From: Plantago major
Lineage: Eukaryota; Streptophyta; Magnoliopsida; Lamiales; Plantaginaceae
Reading direction: 5' to 3'
Assembly (NCBI GenBank): GCA_026545765.1
Contig: CM048839.1
Coordinates: 20,584,566 to 20,648,565 of the forward strand
DNA length: 64,000 nt
The notes beneath the pieces are model-generated. The model searched no databases and had not been told where the DNA came from. It worked only from the letters and a program-made list of their open reading frames with translations. Below, one piece after another: positions 22,987 through 35,777 of the stretch. Every line of letters starts with the position of its first letter. Positions within the stretch are counted from its first letter, which is position 1. A program made the translations under genes and the position numbers.

Positions 22987-25900
22987 TTACTCAGACTTTG
23001 GTAGTGGAGTATTTGCGAATCTCCAGGAGACTAAATGAAAGGCATCAAATGTCTCTTTTCCTGCAACTTCCTTGATAGGAACAGCATCAGAAAGCTCTTT
23101 CACATCGTCGCTAGTTAGCTTCACCTTCAACGACCCAATGTTCTCGTGAAGATTTTTTAACTTAGTAGTTCCTGCAAGTATCACAAAATCGAAATCAGAT
23201 TTTCCTTCGAACCCAAACAGAAAGAAAGAAGAGATCAGGATAGTTGTAGACCTGTGCATAGTTGTCTATGATTAAGTAAATTTTATTCATATAGTTTCAA
23301 ACTTTCTACTGTTTCCATGAACTGCAACGAACTTTATCAAAAAGTATTTTAACCCAGTAAACAAGGACAAGCAGTATAAACAGTACTTGTATCACGTCTG
23401 GTCTATTACATGGCACCATTCTCCACATGCATGTGACAAATTCATTATCCTTCATGATTTACGTATAGCTTCCATCGAGGTTTTCATTCCCCTTCATATT
23501 TACACAAACGATGTAACGTTTTAACTCACCCAGTTGGTAGTTGGTATTATTGATGACCAACTGGTTTTAGTGGATGCGATGAAATTGAAACTAAACTTTA
23601 AGAAAATCTTGATAAGGACTACTGACCTGGAATAGATGTAACATCATCACCTTGATGATTAATCCATGCGAGTGCAAGTTGAGGTGGAGTACATCCATGC
23701 TTTTTGGCCAGTTCATCGACGCAATAATAGAAAGCCTTGTTCTTCTCCCAATTCTCTCCTGTGAACCTCGGGTGTGCATTCTGAAAGTTGGGCATTAGCT
23801 TGAAAGTAAGCTACACACGTTCAACAAATGAAAGCAAATGATATTGAATTCTAGACGACAGCAAGGGGTTAATGGACATAATACCAAGAAACTTCCATTT
23901 GGTAAATTTTCCACTGTTTTTTTTCCACCAAAAAATCCACGGCCAATAGGACTGTATGCTACTATCCCGATTCCAAGTTCCCTGACATAAAAAATTTACA
24001 AGTGAAAATATCAATTTTGGTTTCTAACAGCTTTAAGAGGGGCCATGAGCAACTGGAAAACAAATGCATCTATAACCTAGAAGCATGAAGTTTTAGAAGA
24101 ACACTGAAAGTTCAAGTCTTACAGTTTTAATCAAATACAGATGAACTACCTCATAACAAAAGAACTGGTTTAGGCATTTACTTGAGAAGGATAGTGACTT
24201 GAAGCATTAGTCAAAAACATTTTTGAAAAACAATACAAACACGTTCCAGTATGAAGCTTACGAGAATGCCGAACCTTCGAGTCTTTCAGGTATAATAGAT
24301 GAACTGAGACTTTTTGATAGTCATTTAGATGTCATAATTGAAGCCTAATTAATCAAATGCATATGAACTGCCTCATAACAACACAACTGGTGAGTCATTT
24401 ACATGAAAATGATAATGACTTCAAGCATTGGTTGAAAACTATTTACATGACAAGCAAACAAGTACCGGTAATTTTATCAATATAATAACGATTTCAAAAT
24501 GTCTACCAAGTACCAATATGTAGTAACAAAATTCAACAATAAAATTCGCATGGAACACTGTAAGGAGGCAGGAAAACCTGCAAATAGGGATTATTTCATC
24601 TTCGACATCACGTGCCCAAAGAGAGTATTCCATTTGATACGCACTTAATGGATGGATTGCATGTGCCCTCCTTACGGTGTCAACACTAGCTTCAGATATA
24701 CCAATGTACTTGATTTTACCTTCTTCAACCATTTTCTTAAGTTCTCCCATCTGTATAACAATCAACAGAGTCACAAATAGAGTACAAACTATAAAGTAAA
24801 ACAGTTCTTTGCACTAACAAGATAGATAACTGAACAACATGCAAACACTTACTGTTTCCTCGATAGGCACAGTTGTGTCGACTCTGTGTATGTAGTACAG
24901 ATCAATGTAATCCACTTGAAGACGCTTCAGACTAGCTTCACAGCAAGCGCGAGCATATTCAGCAGAACCTTTGACCGTAATGGGGTTGATGGTATTAAAA
25001 CCAAACTTTGTGGCCAGTTGAACTTTTTCCCGAGGCAGCTGTTTCAGTGCCTGATACATTCATTTTATTCAAGGCAGACAAGCATATGAGATTCATGCAG
25101 TCATGATCAGGTGGTTAGATATGTCCAGTCATGATGGCCAAAGTCAGAACAGCCAAGGCCAGTGATTTTCAAGTTTATTAGTAGTGCATGTAATCTCCAT
25201 CTTTTATTAAAAAGTATGAAACCTAAAAAAATCTTTGTATCTATTATACCAAACTTGCATCATTTTATATGTTACTCAAACAAACAACATGTGACATGAT
25301 AATACCGAGAGCATAGAGCATTTTATACTTTCTTTAGTTCTACTCAGACATATATATGTACTCCCATAAAATGCATCACCATTTTTAGTCCACTTTGATT
25401 GAAAAACAAACAATAATTCTGTCAAGTCCTAAAATGCTACGTTAATCTTCACAATTCCCCCTAATTAACGCATTCATAAATTTTATAAGGAGATTTAAAC
25501 TCGATGAAGCTCAGAGTAAATGACAACCGTGCAGGACAATTACAGGAATCTTTAGCAACATGTTATTTATAATTTGAGATAAACGACGTGGGAAATGAGG
25601 CATAAAGATGGGAATATATGTATACATTAAAAAAAAAAAAAAAAAGCCATTGTTACTGTCTATTTGCTAGAATGTACAAATATGGCATCTTAACAGATCA
25701 TAAATACAGGATGCTCACCTTTCCCACCAAGTACTCATTGCGGTAGTCTATCCCATATATATTTGAAGTATCAAAGTGAGTAATCCCTTTACGAAACGCC
25801 TCTGTCAGTATGGCAATTCCATCCTCCTCAGAAACAGGATCATTGTATACTCCAGTCAACCCCATGCAACCATAGCCCATCTTTGACACCTATAAAGAGT

Positions 25901-26491
25901 AAAGAAACAAGAAAAGGGTTATTATTAAATCAATATCAAATATCTAGGCTACTTTCAACATTTAATGAGATACTGGAATCTCCTTGCTAATTATTTTTCA
26001 ACCAGGTTCTTGAGGTACAGTAAACACATGGGAGTCGATAAAACACGGTCCGGAGTAGCACATGAACAGATATACACCCAATTTTAGACTGAAATAGTGA
26101 TCCCTTTTGTTTCGAGTTCATTCGCAAACTTAATCAAATAATCTGACCTTCTAGCCTAAGGAGATAGATTGGATAATTAGCCGAATCACCATCTCATCAG
26201 AACTACATGTTACTAGCATAGAGGCATAAACATTATAGTCACTAGCAAATCAATATCACTAGATCCATTTTCGTTTTCGGTTATTCAAATTCCTTTGGCC
26301 CTAATAAATTGAAGGGCTAGATCGAAATAGTTTTTCTACAGAATATAAGCTGTATAAAGAATCAACGCTAGGCAATAAACAAGGATCGGCCAATGAAGCT
26401 AACTGTAAAGGAAGAGAGGACTATATAACATTCTCACCTCGAGACCTTGGTTCCCTAATTTCATTCTTGGAATCGATTCTTGCTCAGCCAT
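22987..26491 (-). CDS. Aldo-keto reductase (auxin-induced/perakine reductase type), 343 aa
   Basis: Seven exons: 26491-26438, 25889-25719, 25050-24853, 24750-24578, 23981-23885, 23780-23627 and 23171-22987. They join in phase to 1032 bases. The N-terminus [18 protein letters not shown] opens the TIM-barrel. The catalytic tetrad of aldo-keto reductases is present: Asp58 and Tyr63 (DTSNIYG), Lys90 (LATKFG) and His130 (YYIHR). Other family signatures are [54 protein letters not shown] and [20 protein letters not shown]. The enzyme should be cytosolic and NADPH-dependent, reducing aldehyde or ketone groups; the natural substrate cannot be read from sequence. It is the intact member of a tandem pair; the partner lies about 3.3 kb downstream of it in gene direction. 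Confidence 0.93.
24120..24440. repeat. Diverged tandem duplication in a reductase intron
   Basis: The segment starting TAATCAAATACAGATGAACT near 24127 recurs at about 24351 as TAATCAAATGCATATGAACT, with matching sequence for about 90 bp (CCTCATAACA, GACTT-AAGCATT, TGAAAAC). The period is about 221 bp. It lies in the intron between exons 4 and 5. Confidence 0.75.
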
Positions 26492-27035
26492 TTTGCCCGA
26501 GAAATTAAAATGAAATGCAAGTGAAACTGACGGGGATTGGTGGATCAACTGAAGAAGAGAATGAGGAGTCTGCTAAACAAAATAAGTGAAGACTGGTATA
26601 AATTGGCATGTGCTGACAAGATTGAATATTTGCAGACACCTACCTCGTCTTTGGGTACTAATTTTGCCAAATTTTGGTAGTATTTGCTTTCGCTACTGTC
26701 CAATATGCTCCGGCGAGTTAGTTAGGGGTTCGATTCACCTGGATAACGAATTTTTGATCTAGTATATGCTAGTTGTGATAAATTAAAGAAAGATTATATA
26801 ATGATTTTTAATAATATATTAGTTCAATTGATGTAATATGATTGTAGTAGTGATATTTAAAAAAAAAATGCTCCGCAAATTACATCAGCTACAAAACTTA
26901 ATTATACAATTATATCCTATCAAAATCACAATTCAGTATCAAACACAGCTTTTTAGAATTCAATTTAAGTTGAGTTTATATTCATCTCTCTAAAGTACAA
27001 CTCGAGTTGAGTTTAAGTCGAATGACAAACATTTA
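26492..27035. other. Upstream region of the reductase; no gene
   Basis: This holds the promoter side of the intact reductase. From about 26890 to 27030 it contains one copy of a dispersed repeat with AGTTGAGTTTA blocks and AATGACAAAC at the end, seen again near 46.97, 51.75-52.0 and 54.0-54.2 kb. The repeat abuts the PIF/Harbinger-like element. Confidence 0.45.
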
Positions 27036-28649
27036 GTGCCCGTTTGGTTTGAAAAAGGGTATTTTATTCTGCAAAACTGGATTATTCGGCCAATTTAAGT
27101 AATTGAATTATGTTTGGGGGGTTTCGCCTAAAAATCTTATTTGGTTAGACTCTACGAATTGGATTATTTTCAATAAAATCCAGTTTAGTTATGAATTGAT
27201 GTTGGATTATTCAGTCGGATAAGGCAAAGTTGAATGGTTGATATACATCTGTGTTTTTCCGCTTATTGTATAAAAATCGAGTTTGATTTTCAATTTGATT
27301 TAGTGAAAGTTACATGTGAGCATAAATTTGGGGGAGCAAATTTTTACCACCTTCACGTGTTTAATCGGGAAATTCTGGAATTTTGATTTTATGAATTTCG
27401 TATACAATATTATCCGAAAATCTTTGAAATTATTGCATCCATAGTTACATTGCCATTGTTGATAACTTTGACATCGATTTTTAGTTTATGTGACTTGACC
27501 ATTAAAATTTAGTTTATAGATATTGTTTCTAATATGCGTAATAATTATCTTAACGAAATAAATATTTCCTTATAATTAAGATCAATATTTCATATGAGTG
27601 AAATTTATAATCCCATATTTTTCATCTCATGCATAGAATAATTGTTTTTATCGATTGAAATCGACATCGCATATGTTTATAATCCCATCTAAACATAAAT
27701 TTTCCTACATTTTAAACATAAACGTTTAAAGCATGTAAAACGACAAAGTCAATGACGGAGCCAGGATTTTAGGTCAGGTAGGTCACAATTAAAAACTCAA
27801 ACTTTTAGCTATATAAATGTTGTTTTTATAATATAAAGTAAAAAAAAATCCACATATATGTAACTAACAATGCATACTTTGTATTTAAAACACATATATA
27901 CTTCGCCTATATTCTGTCAAAATTTGCACATATTTAATATGCTATAATATTTTTTTGAAAAATGGTGAAGAAAAAACGTTCTTAAATCGAAAACTCTAAA
28001 TTATCATTGTTATTCTCGTAAGCAACGCTAACCAATTTTTTTACTTATTAGTATTATTTTATTTTATCATTCTTTTAAAAAAGTTGGTTATACTATTAAA
28101 CAAACGAAATTAATTTTGATGTAAATACATAAACTACGCCAAAAAATAAAAGTATAAAAGAAAAATATTGTCTAATAGGTAAATGAGTAAAAAAGAGAAA
28201 TAAAGATTACAGGAGGTCCAAAATGAAAAGAAATGGTGCAAAACTAGTAAACCATTAGGAAAAAAAGGAAGGTGAAAACTAGGAAACGGAAAAAATAAAA
28301 AAGAAAGAGTGCAAAACTAGAAAATATAAAAGAAGAAACGGAAGGTGGAAATTAGGAAGAAAAAAAAAGTGCATTGATGTGAATCGATTGGTGTTTTTGG
28401 ATTGGGTTGGCATATTTAGTAATTAATAGAAAGTTTGTATAAAATTAGACATTTCACGAGGAAGAAGATAATCCAAAAGTAAATACCTCATCATAGAAGG
28501 TATTTGAAATTGGATTATTTTTGTACAAATTTAAAGTCTTGAGGGGGCTGGAGAAATTGAATTATTCAAATAATCCATTTTTTCGGGCCGATAAAAAGGT
28601 AACCAATATTGAAGGTATTTGAAAAAAACCCTTCAAACCAAACATACTC
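27036..28649. mobile_element. PIF/Harbinger-like non-autonomous element (1.6 kb, TTA target site)
   Basis: Left end GTGCCCGTTTGGTTTGAAAA, right end (complement) GAGTATGTTTGGTTTGAAGG, each flanked by TTA (27033-27035 and 28650-28652). The TTA duplication and the G-rich TIR with GTTTGGTTTGAA fit PIF/Harbinger. Inside near 27750 is TGACGGAGCCAGGATTTTAG, a phrase common to another plant repeat, and A-rich segments with GTGCAAAACTAG repeats at 28230-28380. No transposase is encoded. Confidence 0.75.
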
Positions 28650-28664
28650 TTAGCTAATTTGGTG

Positions 28665-29372
28665 GGGTTTAGACTGTCTCCACCAGCGTTGCAACGCTGG
28701 TGCAACTCGTGTTGGGACTCCAGTAGAGTCACAACACGAGTTGGAAGAGTGGGCGTTGGGTTTGGGGCGCAGCCCAGCGCCCCAACTCTTTTTTTTTTTT
28801 TTCCTTCTTTTCTTGTTTCTTTGTTTTTATTTTCTCTTTTTGTTTTTTTTTTATTTCTATTCCTTTTCTACTTTTATTATTTTTCATTTTTTTTGAATAT
28901 TTCTATATGATAATAATTATATGTAGAAATAGAAATATACTTATACATTACTTCTAAAATTTAAAATACATATTAAAATCACACTTGTAAAATGTAGTAT
29001 TTTAGTTGTTGTAATTTTGATTTTAATTATTTTAATTTTCAATTTCAAGTATTGTAATTTTCAATTTTAAGTATTGTAGTTTTTTTTAAGTAATGTAATT
29101 TTATTTTCAAGTAATATATTTAAAAAATATTAGTGTGATTTTGTTATAATTAATTAACAACATTTAAAATAAAGTCAAGAATAAAGTTTAAAAGGAAATG
29201 AGAAAAGAAAATGAAATGAATAATTAAGTTTGAAAGAAATGTTAAAAGAAAATAAATTTTGGGGCTCACTGTTGGAGTAGAGAATTGTGGAGAGTTGTAA
29301 AGTGAGTTACAGTGAGTGGAATGCTGACGTGACGGAGAGAGTGGGTTGCAGAGATTTGCAACTGCGGGATAT
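28665..29372. mobile_element. Mutator-like MITE, family B copy 2
   Basis: The left end CCAGCGTTGCAACGCTGG..GCAACTC and the complement of the right end CCCGCAGTTGCAAATCTCTG are inverted repeats. The sequence from about 28980 matches the pieces around the nested element at 6.05-7.11 kb. Target-site duplications are not clear, so borders are approximate to tens of bases. It begins within about 20 bp of the preceding PIF/Harbinger-like element. No coding capacity beyond a pyrimidine-rich chance frame. Confidence 0.6.
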
Positions 29373-30566
29373 CTTTATCTTTGTAAACTTTTATGCACAC
29401 TTATATATTGGATTGATGAGATATGTGGGACCAGTACTGCCACGACTATTAAAGATTGATGATTGTAGTTGTATACTACTCATACTTCAAATAAAAAAGG
29501 TTTTGGACTTCTCGTTAAGGTTGCGGTTTCATTTTGATGTGTTATTCCTAAGTTATTAAATTGTCTGTCATGCCATTGGTTGTATTAATTTATCAATACC
29601 ATTCAATGAATAATGAATAATGCGTCAAACGGTCAAAGTGTCCGATATATTATAAAATTATCTTAACTAGCCGAGTAAGATCATGACTCGTGAGCCATGC
29701 CAATCATTTTATCACTTCAGTGACAATGCTAGAATGTGACTTGGTTAGCAAATCAGCAATCATAAACGGATAATCATAAATGGGTGCTTGGGTGATAATA
29801 AAAATTTGCACTCCATTAACTTGTTAGTCTATGTACCTTATCCCTCCTTGATTACCTGTTGAGGAATAATATAAGTTAGTCACAATTCACGATATTGCAT
29901 ATAAATTACGTTTTTTAATTAATATATAATCAATGTTTATAATTATGCAAACACTCACTCACATACTAGACAAACTTCTTTCACACATACATTAAGTCTC
30001 ATATACCCAAGGCGGACCTTGGAGGAACCAACTTCTATCACATTTATTATATAGAGTTTCATATGCCTAGGAGGAACCAACTTCTTTCACATCTATATAT
30101 TAAGTTCATATACCATGGGCTGACCTAGAAGGGGCACTAGTTGCAATCATGATCACCACTAATCATACCAGGTTATGAGCATATCCTCGTCACCTAGCGT
30201 GTAACGACCCGATCACTAATGGGCCGAGATCCGGCCAATTGGGTCGGTGAGGTTACTTGTGATTGGGCCACACACGTCTGGTGGTATGATATTGTCTGAT
30301 TTGAACAGGAGTCCGTACATATTTGCTTTTCACCTTATTTTATCCCATCCACTTTTAACCGACGTGAGATGTTACATATCACGGGTTTTCCAAAAGTTTA
30401 CACTTAGCCCAAATAATGACACCGGGTCAGAATTCTGGAATGGACCATGTAGGATAGATCTGGGCCAAAGCAGCCCTTTGAGGCCCAATTTCCATTCCTG
30501 AGTCTTTCCCCTTCCGTCTCTTTCCTCTTCAATTCAACTGATTTCTAAATCCCGTCTAAGTCGGAA
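29373..30566. other. Intergenic and promoter region of PPO2
   Basis: No gene is recognised. A short direct repeat with GGAGGAACCAACTTCT occurs twice (about 30020 and 30070). At 30201-30290 is the phrase TAACGACCCGATCACTAATG, of the kind found in dispersed plant repeats. The 150 bases before the ATG, rich in CTTTCC and CTTCC, look like a 5' UTR. Confidence 0.4.
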
Positions 30567-33500
30567 ATGCGACTATACGCAGGACAACAAGACTGGATAA
30601 GTAGCCGCTGTATTTCAATTAAACTTCTTCAACCTGAAGCTCGTTTCACTGTATTGTCAATGGCTTTTGCTGCAAGAGAAGATAAGCAAGGTTTTCTCTA
30701 CTTTTGTACACTCCTTTGCAATGCGTTTTTCGAAATTATAGTCAATGATCGCCAACTATTGGAAATTTTATTTGTTTGTTTCCGATTTAGGCTTATCTGG
30801 TAGAAATGTTGCTGTGATTGGCGCTGGTGTTAGGTACGTGTTTGTTTGTAATTCAACTCGAATAGTTGAATTTCTCATTTCTGAATGTTGCATGTTATAG
30901 CTGATTGAGTTTTCATTTTATACAATATGTGAGAATCTATTGAGTAATCGTATTGTTCTGTTCGTGTGAAGTGGACTTTCTGCAGCGTACAAGCTGAAAT
31001 TGCATGGTTTGAATGTTACTGTGTTTGAAGCCGATGAGCGAGCTGGAGGGAAATTAAGAAGCATTTCTCAGTGTGGTTTAATATGGGATGAGGGGGCAAA
31101 CACCATGGTATGATGATATGATCCTTTTGGATATGTTTCTATTGATGATTATCTTCTTTTGGTACTTGATCTGCGTGAATTTGTTAATGTGTAGACGGAA
31201 ACTGAGATGGCAGTTGGATTTTTGCTGGATAATCTAGGACTTAGGGAGAAGCAGCAATATGTAAGGCTTTTCGTTTCCTTATTTTCCTTGTACTTTGGTT
31301 GAATTAGCTTGTCATCTGTTTTCTGATGCATATGATTGGGTTGATTGCTTTTTCTTCAGATATATATTTAGTCTAATAATATGTCAAGAGCAGTAGGATT
31401 TGTGCAGTGTCAAGCTCAATAATAACACTGATGTGTTTGTGCAATTGTGTCTAACATTGTCTACAATGCAGCCTCTATCACAGAACAAGCGTTATATAGC
31501 CAGAAATGGGGAACCCGTACTGGTAATACATATGGTTGATTTGTTCTGTTTGTGATGATGTGGGGCCTGATTTCTTAATTCTTACTAACCAGTTGCATAT
31601 GTGCTCGTGCAGCTACCATCAAATCCCATTGAACTTATTGGCAGCAATTTTCTTTCTGCAGGATCAAAGGTTAGCTCGTTACTTGACAGCTTGATGTCTC
31701 TTCATATAAGATCACCGCCAGTATTCCTGTATCTGTTTTACACTTTTATTAGTTATTACCTTTGTACTGAATATCTATTTAAGTCCATGCTTTTCAGTAT
31801 TTGTTTAAATTTGAATACTAAATTATGAATATATGCACGTACGCTAGGCTGCTAAGAGTCTGTTCATTTGACTTATGAGGTCTTATAATGGGCTGATAGC
31901 TTTGTTCAGTTGCTCTGTGAAATGCCAATACCATCATCCCTCGTGATTAGAAAAAAATGGATTTTTGTCTGGAAGAGCACTGCTAACTATATTCTCTTTG
32001 CAGTTGCAATTGCTCTTGGAGCCATTTATGTGGAAGAAGAACACTCTTTCTAAGGGGTCTGGGACAGAGGAAAGGTATTAAGCAAGTCAATATTGTAACT
32101 GCCCTTCTAACTCTTTTTCTTTTACTTTACCAAGTTTTGTGTTCTCTCGACTGACAAGCATCTGATTAAAGTCTTTCGTCTAGTGACACATTACTTATTT
32201 ATGTCTCTATTTAAATCATGATATTTCAACTTCCTCGTCAATTGGTCATAAAAATTACTCCACTTTCAGTTGCACTGGATTTTTTTTTTCATGTTGTCTG
32301 TGTATGACCACCTCTGGCAACAGTTCTGTTCATTGCATGACTTGCGTTTTTCTTCTTTATCTCCCCTCCACATTTGAACGTTTTTACTGGAAGATTTGTT
32401 TGCTAACCTTTGTGGGTTCTTATGCATGTTTTCAAGTGGAAGTATTTAGTAATTATACTTTCTGCTGTAACTCATACAGAAGCTGGATTTGAAAACATGA
32501 TCAGCATTTGCTCGTGTATGCAGTGTTGGTGCTTTCTTCCAGCGTCATTTTGGAAAGGAGGTGCGCATTCTACTACAAAACACCTACTTGCTTATATTTT
32601 GAGTTTTGACCAGTGAGGCCCAGCGCCGAAGGTTATCTGTCAGTGTACTGGAATAGTTTCATGAATACGGAGTATATCACATGCTCCACTAAGCCCTAAA
32701 TAATCATATCATTCTTCTGGTTGGCATTCCTTTTCTACCCAGCCTTATCTACTATTCTTACTTTTTAACACATTTGTAGGTCGTTGACTATCTAATTGAT
32801 CCGTTTGTCGCGGGAACTAGTGGTGGAGATCCTGACTCTCTTTCTGTACGTTATTTTTCTCGCTCTGATTTTACTACTGTATTGCTTTTGTTGACACTCA
32901 CTTGGTCACTTTAAGTAATCTACATTTGATCCGAATCAGCTACTGAGAGCTCTCTTCTTTTATATTTTTCTAAACAGATGCGCCACGTATTTCCTGAGTT
33001 ATGGGACATTGAGAAGAAGTAAGTTTCACTCTAACTTGGAGCTATGTTTAGTATGCTATTCTTTTACCAATTCAGTATATTTCTACATATATCAGGTTTG
33101 GCTCAATCATATCTGGTGGTATTCAGTCTAAATTATCTGCCAAAAAAGAAACTGCTGCCAAAAGGGACTCCTCCACAAATAAGAAGCCCAAGCGTGGCTC
33201 CTTTTCTTTTCTTGGTGGCATGCAGGTCTGTGCAGATTGAATTTGTAAACCTTGCCATTAAATGTCCTGGATAACTGAAAGTTAGAGACCAATAGTCACC
33301 TGAACATGATTTGGATAAGTCATAAGTTCATAACATGCATGGTTTCAATTTACCGTGAACATGATATTATTCTCTAATAAATGTGAAAGATTGCTGTTGA
33401 AATAAATCATTGCATATAAGAGCTGAAATTCACATAATCAACGATGAAATAAAAAGGATAAGGTTGTTAGCATGTGTTCTTTAACCTTGTTTATACAGGC

Positions 33501-35777
33501 CGTATTTGTGGTATTGATACTTCTTGCATATTGTACTCGTACCTCACAACAATATATAACATGTTACCTTCAGGCCGTATTTCATTGCAACTATACATGC
33601 ACAATGTCTCTGCTGCTCTGACCTAGTTCGCAACTTATCATTACATGTTTGCAGACACTCACCAATGCACTGTGCAATGAACTTGGCAATGATGAACTTA
33701 AACTTCAATCTAAGGTGCTGGATTTATCCTGTCATAGCAGCAATGATTCTCCGCTAGATAACTGGTCAGTTTCTTATGAGCTGGGTGACAGAAAGCTCTC
33801 GTGCAAGAAGTCTTTTGATGCATTAATAGTTACAGTAAGTGCCATCTTCTCGGGAGTCCTTTGTAGATGTGCTTTTTCCTTTGGGGTGGGGAAATGAAGA
33901 AAAAAGAAAAGCAATAATAAAAGGAGTTTATAAAATTTCTCAATCTCTACTTCTTCCTAATCACAAAATTGATTTGGTAAGATCTTATGTTGACTGTCAT
34001 GATACTTTGCACAACTGACATCTGCTCTTATCTACGAGGTATGCATCAACTCCTTTATTCTCATAGGGTCAGGTTTTGTATGCTCATTACCTTGTGCAGT
34101 AGAGACTGGCTTTTGATTCTAATTTCTTCTCTCAGGCCCCCCTTTCCAATGTTAAACAAATGCGGATTAGTAGAAGAGGCAACCCGTTTGTCTTAGACTT
34201 TCTTCCTGAGGTATGCAGATTTTTATTTGTGTGATTGATGTCCTGAAAGTCAAAAGAAATCTTTAGAATGAATAAAATGATAACCTTTCTTTCGTTCTTT
34301 CTTTTTAGAAAGGGCATTATATTTTCCCTTTCTGCTAAATTGGTGAAGCTGTATTGGTTTTATTTGTTACCTTTATTTTTAGTTGATGCTATTGGCATTT
34401 TAGTGGTGCACACCTTTGCAGCCACTCTTTTTTTCTTCTGTAGTGAAATTGTGTGGTTGATATTCTCCGTGGTCCAATTAGTATTCGTGCTTATTCTTTG
34501 ACAACATATGCAGGTTAGTTATCTACCAATGTCTGTCATAATCACCACATTTAAGCGGGAAACTGTAAAGCGACCCCTTGAAGGTTTTGGTGTCTTGGTA
34601 CCTTCCAAAGAGCAACAGAATGGTTTGAAGACATTGGGTATTGATTATTTACATTTTGTCAAGAGCGACTGAATTTCTGATAATAGCCGGTCCATGAACA
34701 ACTGCTATGAAATATTTGTATGCAGGAACACTTTTCTCTTCTATGATGTTTCCAGATCGTGCACCCAGTGATGTTTACCTTTATACTACATTTGTTGGGG
34801 GGAGTAGAAACAGGGAACTAGCCAAAGCCTCTAGGTATTTGAAGCTCCGTTGCTTGTTCACGGCGTCTGACTACATGTACACATTTCGTGTCTTTATGTG
34901 CATGAGCTTTCTAATGATCCTTTTTAACAGGGAAGAACTGAAGGATATAGTGACTTCTGATCTAAGACAGTTGTTGGGGGCCGAAGGAGAACCTTCCTCT
35001 CTGAAGTAAGTTAATACGCTTATGGAATGTTTGCTAGAGATTATTTAGGCAGCATATGCACTTATGTTAGCTTCTGGCCATTTCTTCGTGTTTGAAGATG
35101 GTGTTTATACTTGTGCACTTTTCTTTGAGCAAACTAAGCGAAGTCTGAAGAGCAGCTCATTATGCCCACTTATAAACCTTTTAATTGCTACGTTACAAAT
35201 CCTTGCAAACCCCCACCCCCTGCTGCACTCCGAGACGATGAACCTGAGATGGACATGTTTCCTTACAGTCTGTGCTTAATTGCAGTCACTTTTATTGGAG
35301 TAAAGCATTTCCCTTATATGGGCTTGGATATAATTCAGTCACTGAAGCTATTGACAAGATGGAAAAAGACCTTCCCGGTTTCTATTATGCTGGTAAGCCT
35401 TCAGCTTAGTATGTATCTTTTGACGTCCATCCTGAACATTGTTGTTCTTCATTGGCTTAACTCATACAATGTTTATGTTAATTCGCAACTTGTGACAGAG
35501 ATTAAATTTTTTTTAAAAGATCAGCAGAAATATTGAAGTTTTGTATGTAAACTTGAGTAACTTTTAATGCTAGGAAAATTCTCATAATTTACAGTCGGCC
35601 CTAACTGACTAGTTTTATCATATCCGTGTAATTTTAATATTTTTTTCTGAATTAATGCCAGGTAATCACAAGGGAGGACTATCAGTTGGCAAAGCAATAT
35701 CAACTGGTTGTGAAGCAGCTGACCTTGTGATCTCATACTTGAACTCTTCTTCTGATACCAAGGGAAAAACAACATGA
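30567..35777 (+). CDS. PPOX2: Protoporphyrinogen oxidase 2 (PPO2/HEMG2), 535 aa
   Basis: The enzyme oxidises protoporphyrinogen IX to protoporphyrin IX, the last step shared by haem and chlorophyll synthesis. Eighteen exons: 30567-30690, 30791-30833, 30972-31107, 31195-31260, 31472-31522, 31613-31669, 32004-32074, 32524-32560, 32780-32845, 32978-33018, 33096-33225, 33655-33834, 34136-34210, 34514-34637, 34726-34834, 34931-35005, 35286-35392, 35662-35777. All junctions are GT..AG, in phase, total 1608 bases. Seen: the FAD-binding [17 protein letters not shown], the GGKLRS loop, [71 protein letters not shown] and the C-terminal [21 protein letters not shown] second in-frame ATG at 30660 (residue 32) opens [10 protein letters not shown], similar to shorter PPO2 starts. 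Positions where inhibitor-resistance changes are known in weeds (Arg of NKRYIARNG, the glycines of GGDP, Gly of GTLFSS) are wild-type. Confidence 0.96.

Noticed and set aside
28659-28910. Plus-strand 83-codon frame ending in a poly-F/L stretch
   Set aside because: It is the hairpin end and pyrimidine run of MITE family B.
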